From Palleronia caenipelagi (GTDB lineage Bacteria > Pseudomonadota > Alphaproteobacteria > Rhodobacterales > Rhodobacteraceae): a stretch of 64,000 bases of DNA. The number at the start of each line of letters is the position of its first letter. The first letter of the stretch is position 1. This document shows positions 25,640 through 34,946 of this stretch, piece by piece. The position numbers and the translations under genes were made by a program. The notes beneath the pieces were generated by a model. That model had not been told where the DNA came from and ran no database searches. It saw only the letters and a program-made list of their open reading frames with translations. The DNA lies in contig NZ_VFSV01000010.1 in NCBI RefSeq assembly GCF_007004065.1, positions 62,001 through 126,000 of the forward strand, written 5' to 3'.

Positions 25640-26395
25640 TTAATCGAGTGCCGCCCCATTGCGCAGCACCGCTTCGATATTCGGGGCGAAGTCGGGTGCA
25701 TTGGCGCTGTGGGATTTGCCCCGATGCAGCAGGATCGGAGCGGCGATCCGGGCTGGGCTACGTCCTGATTTCACTCCCTCGACCAAAACCAGCGTGGCAT
25801 CGCGTCCAGCCCGGGGGGCGATAGGCCGAATCACCAGTGAGCCGAGCGTGTCTGCCATCGCGCCGACGAGGTCGGGCAGGCGGTCGGCTTTCTGGATCAC
25901 CGTCATTGTTCCTCGTGGCTCCAGCCGCCGCGCTCCTGCTGCCACCCAATCAGCAAGCGGCAGCGCCTCACCCAGCGCCGTTTCGCGCCGGGTTTCGGGC
26001 GACGCGGTGCCACGGCCACGGTCGTAATACGGGGGGTTGGCAATGATCCGGTCGAACCGTTGCTGGCGGAGGGTGGCCGGCATGGTACCGATATCGCCGG
26101 TGACAATCTCCGCCTCCAGCCCATTGCGCTCGGCATTGCGGCGCGCCAGTTCGGCCATATCGGGTTGTAGCTCCAGCCCGGTGAGGCTCAGACCCGACAC
26201 CCGCCGCCCCAGACACAGGAGCGCGGTACCGACCCCGCAGCCCATATCAAGTACGCTCTGCCCAACCTCTGCCCGGATGCTCGCGGCCAGCAGCACTGCG
26301 TCGAGGCCTGCGCGGTAGCCGCGTCGCGGCTGCCAGAGGGTCAGGAGGCCACCTAGAAAGGCGTCCTCGGTCAGCTCAGTGTCCGGTATCGACAT
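25640..26395 (-). CDS. TrmN6-like tRNA1(Val) (adenine-N6)-methyltransferase family protein
   Basis: This 251-residue class I S-adenosylmethionine methyltransferase has motif I VLDMGCGVGTALLCL (about residues 49-63) and the N6-adenine catalytic tetrapeptide NPPY near residue 119. The overall shape matches the TrmN6/YfiC family that modifies A37 of tRNA1(Val). The same fold is used for other nucleic acid or protein substrates, so the exact target is inferred. It overlaps the end of the DUF2007 gene by 20 bases and is translated after it. Confidence 0.8.
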   Translation of the reverse strand: MSIPDTELTEDAFLGGLLTLWQPRRGYRAGLDAVLLAASIRAEVGQSVLDMGCGVGTALLCLGRRVSGLSLTGLELQPDMAELARRNAERNGLEAEIVTGDIGTMPATLRQQRFDRIIANPPYYDRGRGTASPETRRETALGEALPLADWVAAGARRLEPRGTMTVIQKADRLPDLVGAMADTLGSLVIRPIAPRAGRDATLVLVEGVKSGRSPARIAAPILLHRGKSHSANAPDFAPNIEAVLRNGAALD

Positions 26396-26591
26396 CGTTG
26401 TCCCGCAGGATCGCGGCGGCCCGAAAGTGGTCCCGCTGCGCCACCATCAGGCGGCGCGGCAAAATGCCGATGGAGCCTTCGAGCACGCTTGTATGGACGT
26501 CGAGTTCGAACACCTCTATCCCCTCGCCCGACAGGAGTGCCTTGGCAAAGGCGATGGCCGTGGGATCGGTGGTGCGCATGAGTTCTTTCAT
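26376..26591 (-). CDS. DUF2007 domain protein
   Basis: This 71-residue protein contains AIAFAKALLSGEGIEVFELD and GILPRRLMVAQRDHFRAAAIL, the ferredoxin-like/PII-like fold assigned to DUF2007 (putative signal-transducing). It overlaps the following methyltransferase gene by 20 bases and diverges from the polyprenyl synthase gene across 44 bases. Function unknown. The pairing with the methyltransferase is tight enough to suggest co-regulation. Confidence 0.8.
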   Translation of the reverse strand: MKELMRTTDPTAIAFAKALLSGEGIEVFELDVHTSVLEGSIGILPRRLMVAQRDHFRAAAILRDNDVDTGH

Positions 26592-26635
26592 GGCACCGAC
26601 CTAGCCGGTCAGGGCGACAGGGGAAAGAGGCAGGA

Positions 26636-27616
26636 ATGACCGCGACGACCAAACCGCATGAGATGCTGGCGGAGATGCTGAGCGCAAAGCTGGAGGCGGT
26701 GGATGCCTTGATCCGCGAGCGGATGGCCTCGGAGAACGCGCCGCGCATCCCCGAAGTGACCGCCCACCTCGTCGGTGCGGGTGGCAAGCGCATCCGGCCG
26801 ATGCTGACTCTCGCGAGTGCGCGGCTCATGGGGTACGAGGGCCCTCATGACGAAAAGCTGGCCGCGACGGTGGAGTTTATCCACACCGCGACCCTGCTCC
26901 ACGATGATGTGGTGGACGAGTCAAAACAGCGCCGCGGACGACCCACGGCGAACCTCTTGTGGGACAATAAATCCAGCGTGCTGGTCGGCGATTACCTCTT
27001 TGCGAGGTCGTTCCAGCTGATGGTGGAGACCGACTCGCTGCGCGTGTTGTCGATCCTGTCCAATGCGGCGGCGACGATTGCCGAAGGTGAGGTGCTCCAA
27101 CTTTCGGCCATGTCGGATCTGGCGACCAGTGAGGACACCTATGTCAAGATCGTGCGCGGCAAGACGGCGGCGCTGTTCTCTGCGGCCACAGAGGTCGGCG
27201 GGGTCATCGCAGGCGCTACGGAGGCCGAGGTGCAGGCGCTGTGGACGTATGGGGACGCGCTTGGGATCGCGTTCCAGATGGCCGACGACGTGATCGACTG
27301 GATGGAAGGCACGGGCAAAGGTTATGGCGACGACTTCCGCGAGTGCAAGCTGACCCTGCCGATGATCCGGGCGATTGCGGGTTCGCCGGAGGAATGGGGC
27401 TTTTGGGCGCGCACCATCGGCAAGGGCCAGCAGCAAGAGGGTGATCTGGAGCATGTGGCCGCGTTACTCGCTCAAACCGGGGCGCTGGACAGCACCCGAC
27501 AAACAGCGCTGGACTGGGCTGGCAAGGCGCGGGCCGCCTTGCGGGACCTGCCCGAAGACCCCATCCGCGAGGTCCTGCACGATCTGGCCGACTATGTGGT
27601 GGCGAGGCTGAAGTAG
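26636..27616 (+). CDS. Polyprenyl (octa/decaprenyl) diphosphate synthase
   Basis: This 326-residue trans-prenyltransferase elongates isopentenyl units to the ubiquinone side chain. The first Asp-rich motif is LLHDDVVDESKQRRG (about residues 83-97) and the second is MADDVIDW (about 215). GKRIRPMLTLASARLMGY near the N-terminus binds diphosphate. Chain length (C40 or C50) cannot be decided from sequence here. It converges with ispE, one base apart, linking early and late isoprenoid steps in one locus. Confidence 0.92.
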   Translation: MTATTKPHEMLAEMLSAKLEAVDALIRERMASENAPRIPEVTAHLVGAGGKRIRPMLTLASARLMGYEGPHDEKLAATVEFIHTATLLHDDVVDESKQRRGRPTANLLWDNKSSVLVGDYLFARSFQLMVETDSLRVLSILSNAAATIAEGEVLQLSAMSDLATSEDTYVKIVRGKTAALFSAATEVGGVIAGATEAEVQALWTYGDALGIAFQMADDVIDWMEGTGKGYGDDFRECKLTLPMIRAIAGSPEEWGFWARTIGKGQQQEGDLEHVAALLAQTGALDSTRQTALDWAGKARAALRDLPEDPIREVLHDLADYVVARLK

Positions 27617-27617
27617 G

Positions 27618-28451
27618 TCAGAGCACCGGCGCGGCGGCGGTCCACCAGTCCGGGTGCGCCGCGCTGATCTTGTTTGCAGCGGCTTCGGCTGCAGCGTCTG
27701 AGGCATAGAGGCCGAAGCAGGTCGCGCCGGAGCCCGACATCCGCGCGAGAAAGCAGCCTTCCGTCGCAGTCAATGCGTCGAGGGCTTCGGAAATGACCGG
27801 AGCGATCTGTGTCGCCGGAGCTTGCAGATCGTTGCGCTGGGTTCCGAGCCACGCCGCGAACTCTGCGGCATCGCGACCTTCTGGGATGGTGCCCAGAGGT
27901 CGGTTGTCCCGTCTCTCAAGCGCACGGAACACAGCGGGGGTCGGCACAGCTTCTCCGGAGTTCAAAAGACAGAGCCAAAGCGGGGGCAAGGCAGGGAGGG
28001 GCGAGAGCGTTTCCCCAATCCCCGACATGCGACAGGGCTGGCCGTGGAGGCACACGGGTACATCCGCACCAAGGGATAGCACGGCCTCAGGCGTGGGCAG
28101 GGGTCGCCCGTCCATGTGATGCAGCGCCCGTAGCGTGGCCGCCGCATCCGCGGACCCGCCGCCGATGCCAGAGGCGACCGGCAGGCGTTTGTCGAGCGTC
28201 AACGCAGCGGGCGGACCGTCTGTCAGGCGTGCGGCGCGCAGAACCAGATTGTCGGGCGCGGCTGCGAGGTCCCCGCCAAACGGGCCGATGATCTCCAGCG
28301 ACCACTCACCCGCCGGTCGTGCATCTATCCGGTCACCCACCCCTGCAAAGACCACCAGCGAATCGAGCAGGTGATAGCCATCATCCCGACGGCCCGTGAC
28401 GTGGAGGGCGAGATTGACCTTGGCCGGCGCGAACCCCGCGTCAGCCGCCAT
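27618..28451 (-). CDS. ispE: 4-diphosphocytidyl-2-C-methyl-D-erythritol kinase
   Basis: This 277-residue GHMP kinase of the MEP isoprenoid pathway phosphorylates CDP-ME. The N-terminus begins [20 protein letters not shown]. The phosphate loop is [20 protein letters not shown] (about residues 90-108) and the third GHMP motif is [13 protein letters not shown]. The ATG at 28451 matches the family and overlaps the TPR gene's stop by 11 bases, so translation is coupled. The longer frame upstream lies in the TPR gene. Confidence 0.93.
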   Translation of the reverse strand: MAADAGFAPAKVNLALHVTGRRDDGYHLLDSLVVFAGVGDRIDARPAGEWSLEIIGPFGGDLAAAPDNLVLRAARLTDGPPAALTLDKRLPVASGIGGGSADAAATLRALHHMDGRPLPTPEAVLSLGADVPVCLHGQPCRMSGIGETLSPLPALPPLWLCLLNSGEAVPTPAVFRALERRDNRPLGTIPEGRDAAEFAAWLGTQRNDLQAPATQIAPVISEALDALTATEGCFLARMSGSGATCFGLYASDAAAEAAANKISAAHPDWWTAAAPVL

Positions 28452-30129
28452 TCGCGGCCTCGGGCGCATCGGCGGCTTCTTCTTCAAGCACAGCGTCGAG
28501 ACCGATCTCAAGCTTGCGGCGGATCCGGTCCGGATCCACGTCGCCGTTCTGGTCGTTCTCAATGAAGCTCAGCGCACGGTGCCACTGGAATTCGGCCTCC
28601 AGCTTACGGCCCACAGACCAGAGGACGTCGCCCAGATGGTCATTGACCACCGGGTCCACCGGCATCAGCGCGGCGGCCCGCTCCATCGGTTCGACGGCCT
28701 CTTCATATCGGCCCAGCCGGTAGAGGCCCCATGCAAGGCTGTCCACGATATAGCCGGCATCGGGGGAGGCTTTCACGGCCTGCTCGATCAGGTCGAGCGC
28801 CTCGTCCAGCCGCTCACGCCGCTCGATCAGGGAGTAGCCGAGATAATTCAGCACCTGCGGCTGGCCCGGGTTCAGCTCCAGAGCCTTTTGGAAGTCGACC
28901 TCGGTACCTTCCCAGTTGCCCTGACGCTCGCGGGCAATCCCACGGGCGAAATAGACCACCCACTGGCCGCGTTCGTCGCGGTCGAACAAGGCGATGGCCT
29001 TGTCATAAGACGCTTCGGCCTCAGTGAATTTGCCATCCTCGCGCAACATATCGCCCAGAGTGATGTGGACCAGCGGCGATTTTGGCGTGGTCTTGGCCAG
29101 CGCCCGCAGCGCCTCTGTCGCAGCTTCGCGCTGGCCGCTCTCACTCAGGGCATCCGCCCGGCCGATCTGGGCGGTGGTGTGCGCGGGGTCGTCGGTGCCG
29201 ACGCTGTCATAGGCCGCGATCGCCAGATCGAACTGCTCCATCTCCTCAAACAGCACGGCAGACATGAGTTTCGCATCGGTCAGGTCGGGGCGCAGATGCT
29301 CAGCCAGCCGGGAATAGAGGACAGCGTAGCTGGGCGCGGTCTGGGTTATGACGGCGTTGGCCACGTCCAGCGAGACCTCGGCCACACCGGCGCGGGCATC
29401 GGGGATAATGGTGAAGGGCAGGGGGCCGTCTGCCAGCGCGGCTTCGGCGGCGCCCAGCGTGTCGTCGAGATTGTTGCCGGTCTCGGCGCGCAGCATCTCG
29501 CGGGCCTCGTCACTGCGGTCCAGCTGCGACAGGATCTGGGCACGGGCCAGGAGACCACGCCGTGTCAGCGTCATCTCGGGCGTATCCGCGAACACGCCTT
29601 CCGCTTCCTCGAACCGGCCCAGAGCGGCGAGGGCCAGCGCTTTGTAATAGATGCCAAAAGCCGCGGAGGCGTCCTGTTCTTCCGAAAGAGCGTCAAAGGC
29701 GGCAATCGCGGCGTCCCCGTCCCCGGTCCCGACGAGCGCCCAGCCCCGTACCAGTGTGTCAAAGAGCGGCCCGACGCTTAGCCCGTCCTCCATCGCGGCC
29801 AGCAACTCTTCCCATGTACCCAAGGTTACATGGTCCGAGAGCCGCGCCAGATTGGCGACCTGTGACGTGGCGCCGAGGCTGTCCACCTTGCGCCCGACTT
29901 CAACAGCCCGGTCCATCTGACCCAGAGTGATATAGGCGCCGGTCAGGGCCTCAAGCACCTGCAGGTTGGTCGGGTCGGCGGCCATGGCCCGGGCGAGGTA
30001 ATCGGCTGAAGATGCAAAAGAATCATCAATCTGCGCCTGCCTTCCGGCCAGATAGGGTCCAGCAACCTGAGCCTCTGCAGCCTGCATCCCGAGGGTGAGG
30101 GCGAGGGTGGCGGCGAGGGTCCGAAACAT
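28441..30129 (-). CDS. Secreted/periplasmic TPR-repeat protein
   Basis: This 562-residue protein has a signal peptide ([20 protein letters not shown]) and is then almost entirely tetratricopeptide repeats. Clear repeats are near residues 45-80 ([20 protein letters not shown]), 370-405 and 405-440 ([19 protein letters not shown]), and 475-510. It is probably a periplasmic or outer-membrane-associated scaffold. Its overlap with ispE is common in Rhodobacteraceae but does not by itself reveal a pathway role. Confidence 0.85.
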   Translation of the reverse strand: MFRTLAATLALTLGMQAAEAQVAGPYLAGRQAQIDDSFASSADYLARAMAADPTNLQVLEALTGAYITLGQMDRAVEVGRKVDSLGATSQVANLARLSDHVTLGTWEELLAAMEDGLSVGPLFDTLVRGWALVGTGDGDAAIAAFDALSEEQDASAAFGIYYKALALAALGRFEEAEGVFADTPEMTLTRRGLLARAQILSQLDRSDEAREMLRAETGNNLDDTLGAAEAALADGPLPFTIIPDARAGVAEVSLDVANAVITQTAPSYAVLYSRLAEHLRPDLTDAKLMSAVLFEEMEQFDLAIAAYDSVGTDDPAHTTAQIGRADALSESGQREAATEALRALAKTTPKSPLVHITLGDMLREDGKFTEAEASYDKAIALFDRDERGQWVVYFARGIARERQGNWEGTEVDFQKALELNPGQPQVLNYLGYSLIERRERLDEALDLIEQAVKASPDAGYIVDSLAWGLYRLGRYEEAVEPMERAAALMPVDPVVNDHLGDVLWSVGRKLEAEFQWHRALSFIENDQNGDVDPDRIRRKLEIGLDAVLEEEAADAPEAANGG

Positions 30130-30152
30130 GAGCGCGTCCTTTGAAATAGCGT

Positions 30153-30214
30153 TGCCCGGAAGCTAGCGCTCCCGGGCAGTCACGGCAATCGGTGGGGGCA
30201 CGGTTTGTGCCCCC
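30153..30214 (-). terminator. Two hairpins between ETF-QO and the TPR gene
   Basis: Downstream of ETF-QO, on the minus strand, GGGGGCAC/GTGCCCCC with a 5-base loop (30194-30214) is followed by TGCCCGGGAGC/GCTTCCGGGCA (30153-30178, one mismatch). Neither is followed by a T run, so they may be Rho-linked or mRNA-stabilising ends. Confidence 0.4.
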
Positions 30215-30220
30215 GGCTGA

Positions 30221-31873
30221 TCACATATTCGGGTAATTCGGTCCATCGCCGCCCTGCGGTGTGGTCCAGGTGATGTTCTGGCTGGGGTCCTTGATGTCGC
30301 AGGTCTTGCAATGAACGCAGTTCTGGAAGTTCACCACGAAGCGGTCGGCCCCCGTCGTTTCATCCTTGACGAACTCGTAGACGCCCGCCGGGCAATAGCG
30401 CTGGGACGGGCCGTCGTATTTGGCGAGGTTCACGGAAACGGGGATGTCCGGGTCGGTGAGCCGCAGATGCGCGGGCTGGCTTTCCTCGTGGTTCGTCGCG
30501 GCAAAGGACACGTTGGTCAGCCGGTCAAAGCTGATCTTGCCGTCGGGCTTCGGGTACTCGATGACCTTATGCTTATCCGCCGGCTCCGTGGCCTCGGCAT
30601 CGGACTTGCCGTGCTTCAGCGTGCCAAAGAGCGAGAAACCTGCCGTGTTGGTCCACATATCCAGCCCGCCCAGCGCCAGCGACGCGGTGAGGCCCCACTT
30701 GGACCACATGGGTTTGACGTTGCGGACGGGCTTCAGATCCTTACCGATTGCGCCCTCGCGAACCTCGGTTTCGTAGGCGGTCAGCTCGTCGCCCGCACGG
30801 CCAGCCTCGATCGCCTCATGGGCAGCTTCGGCGGCGGCTTTGCCCGAAAGCATGGCGTTGTGGTTGCCCTTGATCCGCGGCACGTTCAGCATACCCGCGG
30901 AGCAGCCCAGCAGCGCTCCGCCCGGGAAGGTGAGCTTGGGCATGGACTGCCAGCCGCCCTCGCTGATCGCCCGCGCGCCATAGGCCACGCGCTTGCCGCC
31001 CTCCAGAAGCTCCTTGACCATCGGGTGGTGCTTGAATTGCTGGAACGCCAGATATGGGTTCACATGGGGATTCTTGTAGCCCAAATGCACCACGAAGCCA
31101 ACGTAAACCTGATTGTTTTCAAGGTGGTAGATAAAGCCACCGCCGCCCGCGCTTGAACCCAGCGGCCAGCCCATGGTGTGGGTGACAGAGCCTTGCTTGT
31201 GTTTGGCCGGATCGATCTCCCAAAGCTCTTTCATCCCGAGGCCGTATTTTTGCACATCGCTGTCAGCGTCGAGGCTGAATTTCGCGATGACTTCTTTCGA
31301 CAGAGAGCCCCGCACGCCCTCGCTCAGGAACACATATTTGCCGTGCAGCTCCATGCCCGGCTCGTAGCTGGGGCCGGGGGTGCCGTCGGGGTTCTTGCCG
31401 AACTCGCCCGCGACCACGCCCTTAATCCGGCCATCCTCGCCATAGACCAGCTCGGACGCGGCCATGCCGGGGAAGATCTCGACGCCCAGCTCTTCGGCAT
31501 ATTCGGCCATCCAGCGGCAGACATTGCCCATGGAGACGATATAGGTGCCGTGGTTGCTCATCAGCGGCGGCATCGCCCAGGTAGGGATCGACATTTTGCC
31601 GCTCTCGCCGAGGAAGTAGAACTTATCGCTCTTGACCGGAGTGTTGAGAGGCGCGGCCTTGTCCTTCCAATCCGGAACCAGCGCGTCCAGTCCCCGCGTG
31701 TCGAGCACCGCGCCCGACAGGATGTGCGCACCGACTTCGGAGCCTTTCTCCAGCACCACGACCTCGCGTTCCGGGTTCAGCTGCTTCAGCCGGATCGCAG
31801 CCGACAGCCCCGAAGGCCCTGCACCGACGATGACAACATCGTATTCCATCGCTTCGCGGGTAAATTCGGTCAT
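30221..31873 (-). CDS. Electron transfer flavoprotein-ubiquinone oxidoreductase
   Basis: This 550-residue membrane-associated enzyme passes electrons from reduced ETF to ubiquinone during fatty-acid and amino-acid oxidation. An N-terminal FAD-binding motif reads VVIVGAGPSGLSAAIRLKQL (about residues 14-33). The C-terminal 4Fe-4S ligands are in the CPAGVYEF and CVHCKTCDIKDP segments. The protein is full length. ETF subunits are not in the window. The divergent gap to greA is 256 bases. Confidence 0.95.
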   Translation of the reverse strand: MTEFTREAMEYDVVIVGAGPSGLSAAIRLKQLNPEREVVVLEKGSEVGAHILSGAVLDTRGLDALVPDWKDKAAPLNTPVKSDKFYFLGESGKMSIPTWAMPPLMSNHGTYIVSMGNVCRWMAEYAEELGVEIFPGMAASELVYGEDGRIKGVVAGEFGKNPDGTPGPSYEPGMELHGKYVFLSEGVRGSLSKEVIAKFSLDADSDVQKYGLGMKELWEIDPAKHKQGSVTHTMGWPLGSSAGGGGFIYHLENNQVYVGFVVHLGYKNPHVNPYLAFQQFKHHPMVKELLEGGKRVAYGARAISEGGWQSMPKLTFPGGALLGCSAGMLNVPRIKGNHNAMLSGKAAAEAAHEAIEAGRAGDELTAYETEVREGAIGKDLKPVRNVKPMWSKWGLTASLALGGLDMWTNTAGFSLFGTLKHGKSDAEATEPADKHKVIEYPKPDGKISFDRLTNVSFAATNHEESQPAHLRLTDPDIPVSVNLAKYDGPSQRYCPAGVYEFVKDETTGADRFVVNFQNCVHCKTCDIKDPSQNITWTTPQGGDGPNYPNM

Positions 31874-32082
31874 GAAACTGTTCCTCGGTTCTGGTCGTGT
31901 TGGCGCATTGTGACAGGCTTAGCCACTCGGCGTGGCGAGGGTCAATCTGGACACTGCGTTAATCAGCCTGACAACGCGGGCTGCGGGGCATCCGTTCCGC
32001 TCCCGCATTTCCGCCGGAACGTCACGAGATCGCTTTACCCGCGTCACGCCCTAAGTATATCCTTGCGGCGAATGACCACACT

Positions 32083-32111
32083 GCCCGGCGCGTCTTCGAG
32101 GCGCGCCGGGC
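32083..32111 (+). promoter_or_regulatory. GC-rich hairpin in the greA leader
   Basis: Ten-base perfect arms GCCCGGCGCG / CGCGCCGGGC flank a 9-base loop, followed by CTATTTT, ending 19 bases before the greA ATG. The form is terminator-like, so it could act as an attenuator of greA, or as the terminator of a short leader RNA. Confidence 0.55.
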
Positions 32112-32129
32112 CTATTTTGCAGGGAAGCC

Positions 32130-32600
32130 ATGGAAAAGATACCGCTGACCCAGGCCGGCCAGATCGCTCTGAACGACGAACTGAAGCGGCTGAAATCCAA
32201 GGACCGGCCCGAGATCATTCAGGCCATCGCCGAGGCGCGCGAGCACGGCGACCTGAGCGAAAACGCTGAATACCACTCGGCCAAGGAAAAGCAGTCCTTC
32301 ATCGAGGGCCGGATCAAGGAAATCGAGGGCATCCTTTCCCGCGCTGACGTGATCGACACGTCGAAGCTTTCCGGTGCGATCAAGTTCGGCGCTGTTGTGC
32401 GGATCGTGGACGAGGACACGGATGAGGAAAAGGAGTACCAGATCGTCGGCGAGCCCGAGGCGGATCTGGAGAATGGCAAGCTGAACCTGAAATCACCCCT
32501 CGCCCGGGCGCTGATCGGCAAGGACGAGGGCGACTCGATCGAGGTGCGCACTCCCGGTGGCGGCAAGTCCTACGAGATCCTCTCCGTTTCCTATTCCTGA
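32130..32600 (+). CDS. greA: Transcription elongation factor GreA
   Basis: This 156-residue GreA stimulates RNA polymerase to cleave backtracked transcripts. The N-terminal coiled coil contains [17 protein letters not shown] and the acidic tip [16 protein letters not shown]. The C-terminal FKBP-like domain carries [14 protein letters not shown] and [10 protein letters not shown]. Shine-Dalgarno AGGGAAG. It is preceded by a terminator-like hairpin. Confidence 0.97.
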   Translation: MEKIPLTQAGQIALNDELKRLKSKDRPEIIQAIAEAREHGDLSENAEYHSAKEKQSFIEGRIKEIEGILSRADVIDTSKLSGAIKFGAVVRIVDEDTDEEKEYQIVGEPEADLENGKLNLKSPLARALIGKDEGDSIEVRTPGGGKSYEILSVSYS

Positions 32601-32612
32601 GGGGGATGTGGC

Positions 32613-33566
32613 GTGAAGGGCGTTCGGCAGCTCGATCAGCGCACCCGCCTGCTGGCGGCGGCATGGGGCGGAACGGTGCTGTGGCTCCTTTTGTCCCTGT
32701 GGGCGATCTTCGGAGGGGCGGCGAGCAGCGTTGTTGTGCTGGTCGCTGTGATTCTGCCCGTCGCGCTGATCTGGCTTGTCTGGTCAGGTCTCCAACGGAT
32801 CGGGCAGCTCGAAGCCCGGCTGGCCGCCACCGGGGCCGCAGCGCCGCCGGATCTGACCGGAGTGCACGCCCGGATCGATGATCTGACCGAGAGTCAGAGC
32901 GCGCTCGCGGCGGCTTTAGCGCGGATGGGCGACGAGATTGCGCAGTATGAACGGCAGTCAGAGCCCCCCGTGTCTGCACCTATAGCGGCGCGCGAACCGG
33001 AACCCGCCTCCCCGCCTGCACGGCCAGACCCGACCCCGACGCCCGTTCCTGCCCAACCGGCGGCTCCCGCTCCCGAGGATCCACCGGAGAGCCGCTCTCT
33101 GCCGCCCGAGACACTGATCACGGCGCTGCAATTTCCGCTGGATGCCAGTGACCGCGCGGGCTTTGCCGCGTTGCGTCGCGCGATGGGGGATGTGCAGGCC
33201 CGGCGCATGGTGACTTCGGCGCAGGACATGCTGACGCTGCTCAGCGCCGAGGGGCTCTATATGGATGATTTCGATCCGCCCGCCGTGGGCGCCGCGCTCT
33301 GGCGGCGCTTCGTTCAGGGCGAGCGGGGCGGGGAGCTCCTCTTGCTGGGCGAGATCGCCACCGGGGAGCAGGTCGAGAAGGTCGCCACGCGGATCAATCT
33401 CGACATGATCTTCCGCGACACGGCCCAGCATTTTGTGCGCAATTTCGATACGGAACTGGTGCGGCTCGAAGCGGATCTGGACGACCGCCTGCTGGCCGAT
33501 CTGGGCGATACGCGGACGGGGCGGGCTTTCCGGCTCGTCGGGCAAGCGATGGCGCTCTTTGACTGA
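32613..33566 (+). CDS. Membrane protein with Pro-rich linker, unknown
   Basis: This 317-residue protein has two adjacent N-terminal membrane helices (about residues 18-38 and 40-60) and a predicted coiled coil (about 63-110). A long Pro/Ala-rich linker follows (about 115-165, e.g. PARPDPTPTPVPAQPAAPA). The C-terminal globular domain of about 150 residues includes RMVTSAQDMLTLLSAEGLYM. It starts with GTG at 32613 behind a GGGGG Shine-Dalgarno, 12 bases after greA, so it is probably co-transcribed with it. I do not recognise the family; the layout suggests an envelope-spanning or polymer-binding role. Confidence 0.75.
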   Translation: MKGVRQLDQRTRLLAAAWGGTVLWLLLSLWAIFGGAASSVVVLVAVILPVALIWLVWSGLQRIGQLEARLAATGAAAPPDLTGVHARIDDLTESQSALAAALARMGDEIAQYERQSEPPVSAPIAAREPEPASPPARPDPTPTPVPAQPAAPAPEDPPESRSLPPETLITALQFPLDASDRAGFAALRRAMGDVQARRMVTSAQDMLTLLSAEGLYMDDFDPPAVGAALWRRFVQGERGGELLLLGEIATGEQVEKVATRINLDMIFRDTAQHFVRNFDTELVRLEADLDDRLLADLGDTRTGRAFRLVGQAMALFD

Positions 33567-33581
33567 GCGCCACCGGATGGT

Positions 33582-34847
33582 TTAGCCCAGCGCCCGCCAG
33601 CCGATATCGCGGCGGTAGAATCCGTCCGCCCAATCGATTTGCTCAGCCATCGCGTAGCAGCGGTCCCGGGCCTCTTGCAGGTCTTCGCCGCGCGCTGTCA
33701 CCGCCAGCACCCGCCCGCCAGCGGCCACGATATCGTCGCCTTGCGTCTTCGTTCCGGCATGGAATACGGCCTGCGACGAGGTTGCCGCGAGCGCGTCGAG
33801 ACCCTGGATCACGGTGCCTTTCTCGTAGCTGCCCGGATACCCTTTGGCGGCCAGAACCACAGTCATGGCGTGGTCATTGGCCCAGTTCACCCGCATCTCG
33901 CTCAGCCGTCCTTCGGCGCAGGCCTGCATCAGATCGAGCGCCTGCGCGCCCAGCCGCAGCATCAGGCACTGGCATTCGGGGTCGCCGAATCGGGCGTTGA
34001 ACTCCACGAGGCTCGGCGCGCCGTCCTCGATCATCAGACCCACGTAGAGTACACCGGAATAGGGCGTTCCGCGCCGGGTGAGCTCGGCCACACAGGGCCG
34101 CACGATCTCGTCCATGGCACGCTGACAGACCGCGTCTGTCATGATCGGGGCGGGAGAGTAAGCGCCCATACCGCCGGTATTGGGACCCGCGTCGCCGTCA
34201 TAGGCGCGCTTATGGTCCTGAGCGGTGCCGATAGGCAGCACGTCTTCGCCGGAGACCAGCACAAAGAAGGACGCCTCTTCGCCGCGCAGCATTTCTTCGA
34301 TGACGACCTCAGCACTGGCGTCACCGAACTGCCCGCCGAAGATATCGTCGATTGCAGCTTCGGCGGTGGCGCGATCGTCGGCCACGACCACGCCCTTGCC
34401 CGCTGCGAGACCGTCGGCCTTGACCACGATGGGCGCGCCTTCGCGGCGGACATAGTCGCGGGCCGCGGCTGCGTCAGTGAAACGAGCGTAGCGGGCGGTG
34501 GGGGCGTTTACTGCGTCACAAAGCTGCTTGGTGAACGCTTTGGAGGCCTCGACCATGGCCGCCGCCTTGTCAGGGCCAAAGACCAGCACCCCGCCCGCGC
34601 GGAGCACATCTGCCACCCCGGCGGCCAGCGGAGCCTCGGGGCCAATGATCACGAAGTCGATGGCATTTTCGCCAGCAAATTCCAACACTGCCGCGCCATC
34701 CTCGATATCGAGGGTCGCGGTCTCGGCAATCCGGGCGATCCCGGCATTGCCCGGCGCGACGATCAGCCGGTCGCATTTGGGATTTTGCAGCACGGCCCAG
34801 GCCAGAGCGTGTTCCCGTCCGCCGCCACCAAGGATGAGGATGTTCAT
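33582..34847 (-). CDS. purD: Phosphoribosylamine-glycine ligase
   Basis: This 421-residue ATP-grasp enzyme makes glycinamide ribonucleotide, step two of purine synthesis. It begins MNILILGGGGREHALAWAV. The ATP-grasp region has VVKADGLAAGKGVVVADD and the signature RFGDPECQ lies near residue 290. The ATG at 34847 fits the family; upstream in-frame codons run through the intergenic region shared with xseA. It is divergent from xseA and convergent with the greA-linked membrane gene. Confidence 0.96.
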   Translation of the reverse strand: MNILILGGGGREHALAWAVLQNPKCDRLIVAPGNAGIARIAETATLDIEDGAAVLEFAGENAIDFVIIGPEAPLAAGVADVLRAGGVLVFGPDKAAAMVEASKAFTKQLCDAVNAPTARYARFTDAAAARDYVRREGAPIVVKADGLAAGKGVVVADDRATAEAAIDDIFGGQFGDASAEVVIEEMLRGEEASFFVLVSGEDVLPIGTAQDHKRAYDGDAGPNTGGMGAYSPAPIMTDAVCQRAMDEIVRPCVAELTRRGTPYSGVLYVGLMIEDGAPSLVEFNARFGDPECQCLMLRLGAQALDLMQACAEGRLSEMRVNWANDHAMTVVLAAKGYPGSYEKGTVIQGLDALAATSSQAVFHAGTKTQGDDIVAAGGRVLAVTARGEDLQEARDRCYAMAEQIDWADGFYRRDIGWRALG

Positions 34848-34946
34848 GGGGTCTGCCTCCGTAAGTTGCCTCAGGGAATAGGCCGGTGCGCTCCGGATGT
34901 GAAGCGCCCCCTTCCGCCCGGCGGGTGCCGGGATTAGGGTGGCGGC

